Below, one piece after another: positions 33,201-43,221 of a stretch of 64,000 nucleotides of DNA. The notes beneath the pieces are model-generated. The model saw only the letters and a program-made list of their open reading frames with translations, was not told the DNA's origin and did not search any database. Origin of the DNA: Hemicordylus capensis (lineage: Eukaryota; Chordata; Lepidosauria; Squamata; Cordylidae); the NCBI RefSeq assembly GCF_027244095.1, contig NC_069671.1, positions 2,666,001 to 2,730,000 of the forward strand, given 5' to 3'. Positions within the stretch are counted from its first letter, which is position 1. Each line of letters opens with the position of its first letter. The position numbers and the translations under genes were made by a program.

Positions 33201-35538
33201 CTGGGGACATCCACCCCAGCAGCAGGGACATGCACGAAATGCATTGTGCGTTCTGTTCCAAGCTCGGAACGGAACGTAAAATGTGTGACACATGGCGTGT
33301 CGGAACAACAGAACCACCCCGGTCTGTTGGAATGGACCAACCCTGTTCCAAGCACCATTTTGGATTCCAAAAGGGAGTGTTCTTGAAGTGGAACATTCCA
33401 GCCTCAGAATTTTCTGCCTGCCCACTGAAGGATCTCCAGAGGATCTCCACCGAAGGATCTCCGGCTCCAGCTTCCTTCCTGGAGTGCCTGGCTCTCTCGC
33501 TTGCCTTGCATGGCCGACAGACGACTCCCCAAGCCAGATTCTTACCTCTTCCTCCAGTTCACCCGTCACTAGGAAGGCGGGCAGCATGAACACAATCACA
33601 GAGTCTTCTTTCCGAAACCAAGAGGCTGCAGTCCCGGCCTCCTCTGCATACAGACACCTGCCAAATCAGCCAATTAGAGCAGGGGCCTCGATACTGTTGG
33701 GCGACAGGTCCCAAGTTTGGGAAACTCCCCCTCCCGGGCCGGCCCATCCTCTAGGCAGACCTACAGTAGGTGGTTGTTGCCTAGGGCGCCAGTTCTTGGG
33801 GGGCGCATATAATAAACAGGGCCAGAATTGAGCACTGCCAACTATTCCGTCTCCCGTTTGTTTTGCACCCCAACACACAGCACAGTGGTGCAATAATGCA
33901 AGATGTAATCCGGCACCCTGCTCCCCAGAGGACCTGTACATCCTGTACCCCAAGATACAGTCTTTGCTTTACCCAGCAACCCAGTAAGCAGCTAGACTCC
34001 TAAGCTGCACCCCACTTTCGAAGATGAACTGCCTACCTCAGCATTCGTTTCCTAAAGGAGATTGAGTTTAGGACTGAATTTCTGAATTAATAGCATTGTT
34101 CCACACCTCCCCTCCCTAATAAGAATTGCACTGGCTACCAATTTGTTTGAGCAAAATACAAAGTGCTAGTTATTACCTATAAAGCCCTCAATGGCTTGAG
34201 TCTGGTTTGTTTTTGTTTTTTTAAACTCATGCAGGAATGCATTTTGGTGCAACACCATGATTAGACCTGGTGGCTGCTAGCCACCTCCAGCCTCAGAGGC
34301 AGGATGCCTCTCAATACCAGTGGCAGGGGAGCAACAGCAGCAGGAGAGAGGGCATGTTCTCACTCTCTTGCCTGTGGGCTCCCCAGAGGCATCTGGTGGG
34401 CCCTGTGCGAAACAGGAGGCTGGACTAGGTGGGCTTCCTTGGGCCTGATCCAGCAGGGCTGTTCTTATGTACTAGACCAACCATGAATAAAGTCCCAAAT
34501 GCTACCAGAGGTAGGCCAAGCACAAAACTTGTAGTCACCCATTTCCTTCTCATACTAAGCGTTTGCTCACGGAACAACTCAAAACGGTAGTCCTAGTATT
34601 GATTGGTGGGTCTGTCTGGTGTTTGTTGTCTTCCAGATCCCAGTAAACATTTCTGGGGGGTTGGACTACAACTCCCATAATCCCTTGTCACAAAAGCCAC
34701 AGAGATCCAAGACTGCTTGCAATAATGGGAATGTTTCCCAGGAACTAAGAGGCATGAGGAGCCGCCATGTTGCCACCCCCTTCTTGGGGAGTTCGCTGCC
34801 GCCAGTTCCCCTCCCTCCAACTCATGGCATGCCACTCACCCATGGTTGTCCACAATGATGTAGGCCCTCCTGGCGCGGTTCAGGTGGAGTCTATCTGTCC
34901 CATAACACTCGTCAATGAAGATCTTGGGGAACAGGCTTGGACCTGGCTGGACTCTGGCTTCCAAGCGGATCTCGGAGCCTTCCACATAGACACGGCGTTC
35001 GACCGGAACGTGGAAGCCATCTGAAACCAAGCGGGGGAAATGTGTCATGGCCGTCCCAGCAGGGTTCGATGCCTCCCAGTAACATCGCTAGAGGAGAGGG
35101 GGGCTGTGTCTGCACCCCCCAGCAGTGCACATAGCCCCCACTCTGCCCCCGGCTCCTGTACACACGGCTCCTGCTCCAACCCACTAGAGGTCCTACCACT
35201 TCTAGTGGGGGCCAGGAACAGGGGGCGCTGGGAAGGAGCAGTAGGTGGGCAGGTGGTAACAGAGCCAAGGAGGCAGGCAGGTAGCGGTGGGAAAGCAGGA
35301 GAAGCAGGGAAGCAGCCCCCAGGAGTATAGGAAGCTGCCGTATACTGAGTCAGACCATTGGTCTATCTAGCTCAGGATTGTCTTCACAGACTGGCAGCGG
35401 CTTCTCCAAGGTTGCAGGCAGGAGTCTATCTCAGCCCTATCTTGGAGATGCTGCCAGGGAGGAGGGAACTTTGAACCTTCTGCATGCAAATGCTCTTCCC
35501 AGAACAGCCCTATCCCTTAAGGGGAGTATCTTCCAGTG

Positions 35539-35587
<49 letters not shown>

Positions 35588-36004
35588 TCTCCCATTCAAA
35601 TGCAAACCAGGGCAGACCCTGCTTAGCAAAGGGGACAATTCATGCTGGCTGCCACAAGACCAGCTCTCTGGCACAGCCGCTCACATACGTTCCAAGGGCA
35701 AACTGTAACACCGGGAGCGCCACCCTGGTACCTCCCCCATTCAGGATTAATCACAACTTCAACCAAGCCCAACAGACACCAACACAACATGACCGGGTGC
35801 TGGAGAGAAACCCATCTTACCATCCAGGACCCGGAGAGAGAAGTTCATCTTGGCAACGTCTTTGGACTGAGCAGCTTGTATGAATTCGACTCGAGCCTGT
35901 GTGCTGGAAGCTGTGGGGCTAGCAAATGTGGTTGCTGGCTCACTGGCCACCGTGGTGACCACAGCATCGGAGGCGTCACTCCACATCAGGCCCTTTGCAG
36001 CTGA

Positions 36005-36040
<36 letters not shown>

Positions 36041-38783
36041 ACCTGATGAGGTCTTTGCTATGGAAGAAGGCACTACAGAGTTATGGCCCCATAAGATGCA
36101 ATCACCACTTTTGCTCCTATGAAGCTCGTCCATGGGTTTTAGAGAAAGCTGCTTTACACCAAGCTAGTTTACAATGACTGGACCTTCTGCACGCAGAGCG
36201 GAGGCTCTCTCTGACCTACAGCCTCCTCCGTTTTGATACTCAAATATTTGCAACTAGTAGGCAAGGCCCATCATCGACCAGGCAAAGTCATTTTTAGAAC
36301 CAGCGTGGTGTCCTGGCTAGAGTGCTGGACTAGGGCCGGGGAGACCCGAGTTCAAATCCCCATTCAGCCATGATACTAGCTGGGTGACTCTGGGCCAGTC
36401 ACTTCCCTCTCCACCTAACCTACTTCACAGGGTTGTTGTGAGGAGAAACTTAAGTATATAGTACACCGCTCTGGGCTCCTTGGAGGAAGAGCGGGATGCA
36501 AAAAATAAAATAAGTTTTGCCTAGATTACACCAAAGGGGAAGTTCAAGGGTATAGGCGTGCTTGCAAATAGCTTATTTACTTAGGTTTCTAGCCTGTCCT
36601 ATACCCAAAGGTCTCAGAGCGGGTTACAATAAAACCAATATAAAATGTAATTAAAACATCATAAAATCAAAAATTACAGTAAAAAATGCAGTGCCTGAGA
36701 GGGAAAGAAGCATGACATCTCTTGTCAAAGGCCAGGGTAAAGAGGGGCGTCTCCACCATTCTCCTGAATGTGAATGGGGAGGGCATTCCACAGCCTCGGG
36801 GCCACCACCGAGAAAGCCCTCTCAGGTGCCCCAACCCCTTTAACTGCTGGCAATGGTGGCACCACCAAGAGGGCCTATCCTACAGATCTTAACTGACGGG
36901 CAGGCCTATATGGGAGAAGACGTCCCTTCAGGTATTTCTATAGTAAGTAAAACTGTTTTCAATTTGTAGGATTTTAACTTCAAACTTCATTGTACTGAAA
37001 AGTCATACATAGTGAATTTGAACCAGGTTCTACCAGCCATACCAATTCCCACCTTTTACTTCTTGCACCGACCTCATCCCAACTCCCGTGTGCACCAGTC
37101 AGCTGAACATGCAAGCTTTCCCAGCCCCTCTGAGTATTGAACCCGTCACCTCACCATTGAAGAGGTTCCTGAAAAATCCCTTCTGGGCCGTGGTGCTGGA
37201 AGCCACGGTCGGAGTTGACACGTCAGCTGCTTGGGCCCAAACCTGGACGGCTGAAAGACAGAGGAACATAGTTGCCAGCTAAGTTCCAGTGATTAGGGAT
37301 TCTGGGAGTCGTAGTCAACAACATCTGGGGGTCCCTGTTCGAGGGAACGCGCTGGGGTAGGAGTCTCTCTCAGCCCAATCTCAGAGTTGCCAGGGAGGGA
37401 ACGTGGAACCTTCTGCTCCAAGCATTTTAGCTCAGAAGGGGGGAAAAGACAAGTGCGGGGAGATATGATAGAGGTCTCTAAAATCATGCATGGTGTAGAG
37501 GAAGTGGAGAGAGAGAAATTTCTCTCTCTCACACACACACACACACACCACACTAGAACCAGGGGTCACCCCATGAAATTGGATGCCAAGAAATTTAGGT
37601 CCAACCAACAGAAGTACTGTTTCAAACCACACATTGTCAACTTGTGGGATTCTCTGCCACAAGATGTGGTGTTGGCTACTAGTTTGGATGGCTTTAAGAG
37701 AGATTTGGGTAACTTCATGGAGGAAAAGGTCTATCAATGGCTACTAGTCGGAGGGCTATAGGCCACCTCCAACCTCAGAGGCACGATGCCTCTGAGCACC
37801 AGGTTCAGGGGAGTAACAGCAGGAAAGTGGACATGCACATACCTCTTGCCTGTGGGCTTTTCAGCAGCATCTGGTGAGAAACAGGATGTTGGACTGGATA
37901 GATCTTGGGCCTGATCCAGGAGGGCTTATGCTCTTAAGCATGCAGATGCTTTTCCCAGAGCAGTCCCATCCCCTCAGGGAAAAGTCTTACAGAGCTCACA
38001 CACAGTCTCCCATTCAAATGCAAACCAGGGCAGACCCTGCTTAACCAAGGGGACAATTCATGCGCGCCACCACAAGACCAGCTCCCCTCCCAATGCCCTG
38101 TGGGCTCTCGCAGGACAAACAGCCAAGGGTTCCCACAGGGAGAAAGTCCTCTGTGGTGCTTCTGAGAAATACACACCATTGTTTGATTAGAGACCCTTTT
38201 AAATTGAGGAGCCTAAAAAAAGAAAGAAAAAGGTGGCAGCCTGAACAGCAGTTCTATAGACGAATGCTGTGCAGGGTGCCTTTAGGCAGAAGAGCTGGCT
38301 TGAGGTGTGCAGGAGTTCCCGGATGTGTTTGACTACAACACTCAACATCTCCAGCCACAGTGTCCAAAGGCTGAGGAGGATGGGAATTGTAGTCCAGCCA
38401 CATCCTGGGACCCAACTCTGAGAACCCCTAGGTTGCTCTAAAAGAAGGAAAGGTTGTGCCATGGAGTCAGTGTTGACTCTCTGTAGTTTTCTTGGTAGGA
38501 TACCAAAATGGTTTCTTATTGCCTTCTGCTCTAAAGAAGGTTGTAAACCCAGCGACCTCTAGTTCAGCAGGGCACTAGAGAACACAGAAAAACAAGCCCT
38601 GATACCATCCTGTCAAAAGCCAGGGTGTGTCTGCTACTGCTCAACAGCAGTGACCACCTGAGAAGATGATCTGTAATGACACAACCACTGGAACACCAGC
38701 CCAGTAGACCTTGAGAACTTACCCAATGGCCACAGAAACCCAACTGTCCAAAGAAACACCATCCCTCTTGCACAGTCAACCAT
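30213..38783 (-). CDS. ZP3-type zona pellucida-domain protein lacking a recognisable ZP-N module
   Basis: Nine coding exons on - (high to low): 38783-38723, 37250-37155, 36000-35821, 35020-34840, 33657-33546, 32473-32382, 31091-30997, 30775-30704, 30502-30213. All have AG/GT boundaries and join in phase to give about 392 aa. Residues 1-28 look like a signal peptide (core FLWTVGFLWPLAVQVWAQA). Residues 29-100 are rich in Ser, Thr, Ala and Val and contain no cysteine. From about residue 100 a full ZP-C follows: C151, C174, C215, C233 and the ZP3-type C254-x-C256-C257 with C261. Residues 305-334 form a TM helix, leaving a tail of about 58 residues. No RxxR furin motif lies between ZP-C and the helix. 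Exon phases match the neighbouring ZP3-like gene one for one from the ZP-C start. ATG 38783 is the first after the predicted TSS; 38762 is also possible and 38816 less likely. The likely site is the oocyte surface or egg coat (inferred). Confidence 0.88.
30866..30960 (+). mobile_element. 5S-headed Sauria SINE, 5' part only
   Basis: It contains 'gctaagcagggtccactctg' and 'gcatttgaaggggaga', and has no core or tail. It lies in an intron of the ZP gene. Confidence 0.6.
31690..31768. repeat. Foldback repeat with ZNF143-like core
   Basis: Arms 'ggactaccattcccatcatt' and 'aattatgggagctgtagtac' flank 'tgcagtttgttgcagc'. Confidence 0.68.
31970..32283. mobile_element. TIR element, unclassified (copy 1)
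   Basis: Ends 'gggcactttcc' and 'ggaaagcgccc' are inverted. The interior closely matches a second copy at 46228-46545 ('gcagggggagcagtct', 'acaccctgctgtc', 'ccgagatacg'). No coding sequence was found and target duplications are unclear. Confidence 0.6.
32795..33060 (-). mobile_element. CR1-like LINE 3' region
   Basis: The reverse copy contains 'gaacagccctgctggatcag' and 'tggcccaccagatgcctctg', matching the more complete reverse copy at 47860-48395. Confidence 0.65.
33224..33420. mobile_element. hAT-like element fragment
   Basis: It begins 'agggacatgcacgaaatgca' and contains 'ccaagctcggaacggaac', resembling the end and the 'cgagctcgaaac' motif of the element at 1626-3157. The other end was not located. 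Confidence 0.4.
34255..34475 (+). mobile_element. CR1-like LINE 3' region
   Basis: It contains 'ggatgcctctcaataccagt', 'cagaggcatctggtgggc' and 'ctgatccagcagggctgttc'. Confidence 0.65.
35329..35676 (-). mobile_element. 5S-headed Sauria SINE with a (CA)n expansion
   Basis: The reverse full-length copy is interrupted at 35543-35585 by about 21 CA units between the core and the 5S-like head ('ggcagaccctgcttagcaaa'). Confidence 0.85.
36006..36036 (+). repeat. (GA)n microsatellite
   Basis: It lies directly beside exon 3 of the ZP-N-less gene. Read on - it is (TC)n and forms the exon's polypyrimidine tract just upstream of the acceptor at 36001-36002. Confidence 0.85.
36296..36515 (+). mobile_element. 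tRNA-derived SINE (ACA-SINE-like), full length
   Basis: It runs from 'ccagcgtggtgtcctggcta' and 'gagttcaaatccccattcag' to 'gaggaagagcgggatgcaaa'. It lies in an intron of the ZP-N-less gene. Confidence 0.82.
37355..38098 (-). mobile_element. Sauria SINE split by a LINE insertion
   Basis: The core part (37355-37430) and the 5S-headed part (about 37935-38098) of one reverse SINE are separated by a + strand CR1-like LINE fragment (about 37435-37930). That fragment encodes IVNLWDSLPQDVVLATSLDG and then FKRDLGNFMEE. The LINE therefore inserted later. A (CA)n run lies at 37533-37549. Confidence 0.7.
38320..38425. repeat. Foldback repeat with ZNF143-like core
   Basis: Arms near 'gactacaacactcaacatc' and 'gatgggaattgtagtcc' flank 'cacagtgtccaaaggctgag'. 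The tail 'cctgggacccaactctgaga' follows. Confidence 0.68.
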
Positions 38784-38838
38784 CTTCAAGACAGAAGCAA
38801 CAAAGAAAAGCCACATTAAGGCCGCTCCGTCAGGCTTC

Positions 38839-38942
38839 CTTAAATACAGCTCCTGCCAGATACTCAGTGAGGAAGAAAACTAGGCACACCTGAAGCTACC
38901 TTTCCTGGGATCCTTATTGGTCAGGGTCTCTACCCACACCTG
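38839..38942 (-). promoter_or_regulatory. Promoter of the ZP-N-less ZP gene
   Basis: Read on -, a TATA-like TATTTAAG lies at 38839-38846, with a CCAAT box at 38916-38920 and two CAGGTG E-boxes at 38887-38892 and 38937-38942. E-boxes just upstream of TATA are known in mammalian ZP genes, where the oocyte factor FIGLA acts. That role here is inferred. Confidence 0.5.
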
Positions 38943-38949
38943 GAGTGGA

Positions 38950-40255
38950 ACTATGAGTTGTTTTAGTTGTCTTTGAGGCTGCAAGGCTAATAAACAGCCT
39001 TATACTAGGCATTATTGTACTCTGTGGGTTTATTTCTGAGTCCACATACTGAGGTTCCCATATAGCTTCTGTTGCTAAGGTTGCCAAATGTTTCCTGTTT
39101 TCACAGAAGGACCTTAATTGGAGATGAGGTTTCCAGCCAAATCCTGTGCACGCTTACTTGGTAAGTACTGTTCAATGATCTGGGGTTCATCTTAATTTTA
39201 TTTTATTTTAATCTATCTATCTAACATATTTCTATACTGTCCAAAACTCACATCTCTGGGTGGCTTACAGCAAGCAAACAAAAAGTTATAACATTAGTTA
39301 AAATAAACAAACAGAAAACTTAAAACAGTTGTTAAAACCAAAATAAATGATATAGCAAAAGTTAACATTACAACTTAAAATTTTAAAGCAACATTTTAAA
39401 ATGATGTTAAAACTGTTAAATTTTTGAGTAATTAACAATATTTGATTAATTAATAATTAGCAATATTTTCTGTGGAAGCTGTTTTGCAAACTCTTCTTGA
39501 AAAGTGGTGCACCCACACTTTGCCTTGATCAGAGATACATCAGGCAGAAACAAAGAGGTACTGTGTCACTGGAGGTCCTGTGCTGGGGGTGGATAAGGCC
39601 AGTTGCTCTCCTCCTGCTAAATAAAGAGAATCACCAGGTTAAAAGGTGCCTCTTTGCCAAGTTAGCAGGGGTTTGGGACGTCTCTCATTTCAGGGATGAA
39701 ATTATGTGGGATGTCCCTCATTTCAGGAGCGGGGTGGAGATACACAAAACCAATGTTATCCCAAATGCATCTGCATTATATAGCCACAAACGATGCATAA
39801 GGATTGATCTACTTACATCCTTAGCTAAGTGAGCAGAACTTGATGGAAGTCGTAAATCTTAGATGCAGCAAAACATGGCCTTTAGAAGAAGATGTTTCCC
39901 CCTCCCAGTATAAAAGCCTGGTTGTGGGAAGTTTCTCTGCACCTTCATCCTCGGCAGCTGAAGTTCCACATACCTTGCGCTTCTGTATAATCTTTGTATA
40001 CGTCCCTCGCTTCAGTTGCCCTGCAGTTAGTAAATATGGGGTGCTTCCCCCTGCTAGCAGCAGACACATCCCCCCCCACACACACACCGTGTGCCTTTCC
40101 GGCCTTGTCCGGGACCATACAAAGTTTAATGAAGCTTATTTTTCTTTTAACAGCCACTCTGAATTCACAGGGCATCATTTAACTCAGTCACACTTTTGCA
40201 GAAGCATATTCAGAATACACTGATACAGGAAAGCCTTGTACAGAATAATAGTATT
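38950..40255. other. Inter-gene spacer, mostly unassigned
   Basis: An AT-rich LINE 3' UTR-like stretch lies at about 39190-39470 (-) and a CR1-like 3' end piece at 39560-39670 (-). The rest shows no gene or clear repeat. Confidence 0.35.
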
Positions 40256-40770
40256 TCATGCAGGTTTCTAGGGTGGTCACACTTGGAGCCCTTGAGAACT
40301 GGGCTTAGTTTTTAAAAATTGATTTTAAATGCTTGAGATGGAAGTGATGTATCTTGTTTCATTTTTTAAATACAGGTGGCGGAGAGCCTTTTTGGGGCTG
40401 TTCTGTAAGTTTGTCATGGCAGGCTTCGAGGGGACCCCCCGGACCTTATGTTGCGGATCTGATGATAAACTTTATTACTTACAGTATTTGACCAGTACAG
40501 AGATAGGAAGGAAAGAACATAATGTTACACCCAGTGGGACTGATGTGGTATGTGGTTGCAGGTTTCTAGGGTGGTCACATATTGAGCCCTTGAGAACTGG
40601 GCTTTATTTTATTGTTAAATTTCTATACAGCCTCTTCTTTTTTTATTTATTGTTAAACAATCTCAAGGAGGTTCACAGAAAAGTTAAAAACAAGACTGTA
40701 CTTTTTTTAAAAAAATGGATTAAATACTTGAGATTCAAGTGATGGCTCTTGTTTCATTTTAAAATACCTC
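40256..40770 (+). repeat. Direct duplication, second copy interrupted
   Basis: The segment 40258-40376 ('gcaggtttctagggtggtca', 'gcccttgagaactgggctt', ending 'ttgtttcattttttaaatac') recurs at 40555-40769. There an AT-rich insert of about 100 bp, resembling a LINE 3' end, splits it. Confidence 0.75.
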
Positions 40771-41546
40771 GAATGGCTCTTCTATGCCATTAGGTATCTA
40801 AAGAGTGATTTGAGGTATTTTAATTTAAGGGATTAGATGGACTATTTGCATAGCCATCAGCACCTCCATCAACACCTTTGGAGAAAGCAGAAGCCCAGAG
40901 AAAGCAGAAGGAGTTTTTTTCAAAAGCTGCTGGAAATAGGATTTTTTTTTAACCCCGGACATAACTCGGGCTAAGCCTGAATTCGTAGCCTCCCTTCAGA
41001 CAAAAACAAAGCCCTGTCTGTCCTGGTCCCTGATAGCCCGCAGGGAGGTCAGGTTAAATCCAGGAAATATGTAGACTGGCACACTCCCATCAGGATTGGA
41101 TTGGGTGGGGCGGGAGAAACCCTCTTTGTGAAACCTACAAGAGACAGAAACTGAATTGGAAACTTCATTATGTAGTAACTTCCCTGGAGAAAGCAGGAGA
41201 GATACGAAGAGGGAGAGAAAACATTGACTTCTTGACAGAGAGCAGCAGCTGAACCCAACCAGAGAAGTTTATGCAACATCTACAAAGTGTGTTCCTATGA
41301 GAATAGGATCATCACTCTCCTGCTGCATATAAATAGGCTCTTACAAAACTGTGGGCTGTTTGCTATGTTAATGTGTATTTCTTTATTAAAGGCAAAATTG
41401 ATCCTCTCTCAGACTCTGCTAGCAGGACTTCATCATTTCTTCTTCTTGAATTCCTTTCCCAACAACTCAAACTCCAGCTGGTACTTTTACTGCTGCTTGA
41501 AGACGCTCTCCTCCAGCAGAGCTCTTCAACAGAACTCTCCTCTGCG

Positions 41547-41862
41547 AGAGATGAGCTGGTCTTGTCAAGCATGGATTTTCCCCTTTGCTAAGCAGGCTCT
41601 GTCCTGGTCTGCATTTGATTGGAAGACTAAATGTCTGTGCACTGGAAGATCTTCCCCTTAGGGGTGGGGCTGCTCTGGGAAGAGCACTTTCATGCTTGCA
41701 TGCAGAAGGTTCCAAGTTCCCTCCGTGACATGTCCAAGATAGGGCTGAGAGAGACTCCTGCCTGCAACCTTGGAGAAGTGGCTGCCAGTCTGTGTAGACA
41801 ATCCTGCCTTAGATGGACCAATGGTCTGACTCAGTATATGGCAGCTTCCTGTGTTCCTACTT
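41547..41862 (+). mobile_element. 5S-headed Sauria SINE, full length
   Basis: It runs from 'gagatgagctggtcttgtca' and 'gctaagcaggctctgtcctg' to 'gactcagtatatggcagctt'. It lies between the two ZP genes. Confidence 0.82.
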
Positions 41863-42629
41863 TCTCCCCTCTCCACTCAGACCAATGGTCCTCAACTAAC
41901 TTTTAAATATTGTACCTGCTGCTTACACAGAGATGTAAGTCTTGGGCGGTATAAAAATGTTAAATATCTGGTAGGTGTTCTGCTTTTTACTTGTAACTCA
42001 ATTTGAAACTGAAATGTGGCTTTAGCCTCTTGATTGTTCTATATTTGATTCATAGTGGAAGCTGTCCCAAGCAGTATTGTACGGTATTGGGCAGTGGTCT
42101 CATTTTTAAAATCTGTGTGTGCAATGAGTTTTGTCCTGGGCAGCAGCATCAAGGCTGTGTGTGTGCACCATGTGCATTCAGAGCAGGGCCTTCCTGATTC
42201 AACCTGAGCGGGATCTAAATTGAACTGAGCAGACAACAAAAAACTTGTGAGTGCACGCACATGTGCACACTCCTTAGAGGAAACACTGCTGGAGGAGTAT
42301 AAATATTTTAAATAAAATAAGAGCAGAGGGGACATTCACACTTGCAAATGCAAGACCAGCTGCCTTCCACTTGGCAGCAACCTTGCAAAAGGGATTCTCA
42401 AATTCTGTTGACTACAACTCCCATCATCTCCAGTCAGAGGCCATCATTAAGATGGTCTAGAGGTCTGGTTGTGGTTGCTACCAGCTCGATTGGTGGCAAC
42501 TTGAAACCAGGCCTTCTCTAGAGTTGCCCCGGGACTCTGGAACGCGCTTCCTAATAAAATTAATTTCCCCTTCTCTGAATGTTCTTTAAAAGGGCCTAAA
42601 AGCATATCTGTTTAGTTTTATAGCTTCAA

Positions 42630-42885
42630 ACAAATATTTATACACCACTTTTCAACAAGAGTTTCCAGAGTGGTTTACATAGAGAAATAATTAAATGGCT
42701 CCCTATCTCCCCCACCCACCCAAGGGCTCACAGTCTAAAAAAGAAACATAAGAGAGACCCCAGCAACAGTCACTGGAGGGATGCTGTGCTGGGGGATGGA
42801 CAGGGCCAGTTGCTCTCCCCCTGCTAAATACAAGAGAACCACCACTTTTAAAAGGCATCTCTTTGGCCAGCTAGCTGCGGTTTTA
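42630..42885 (-). mobile_element. CR1-like LINE 3' end
   Basis: The reverse copy contains 'caccacttttcaacaagag', 'aagggctcacagtctaaaaa' and 'gggccagttgctctccccct'. Confidence 0.68.
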
Positions 42886-43215
42886 GAGTGTATTGTATTT
42901 TAAGTGGTTTCCTTTGTAGGGGGTGGTATAGAAGTGTACTAAATAAATAATAAATTGGAGCTGGGGAGGATGGCAGGTGCAGTGAACATCTGGGCATCCC
43001 CTTACAGGGAGCACTTCCCTCCGCTAGGATCTAAGAACACAGGCTATTCCCAGAGCCGGAAGTGAGTGACTGGTACAATAGCACCCACCCACCCGCCCCC
43101 CGGCTTAGCAGAGGACCCGGGTGACCGCCCCCCGCCCCCCCACACCCACCCCTGCTCAGAGAGGCCCAAGCCCCACCTCCCAAAGCCAGACACGCAGCCA
43201 CTCCTGGTTTCCCAC

Positions 43216-43221
43216 TTTATT
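43216..43221 (-). terminator. Poly(A) signal overlapping the stop codon of the ZP3-like gene
   Basis: On -, the last codon and stop read GAA TAA A, so AATAAA includes the stop codon. The 3' UTR must be only a few tens of bases. Confidence 0.7.

Noticed and set aside
36306-36900. Additional ZP exons between exons 2 and 3 of the ZP-N-less gene
   Set aside because: I looked on - for cysteine-containing ZP-N motifs between exons 2 and 3 and before exon 2. Only a tRNA SINE, LINE remnants and Sauria SINE pieces were found.
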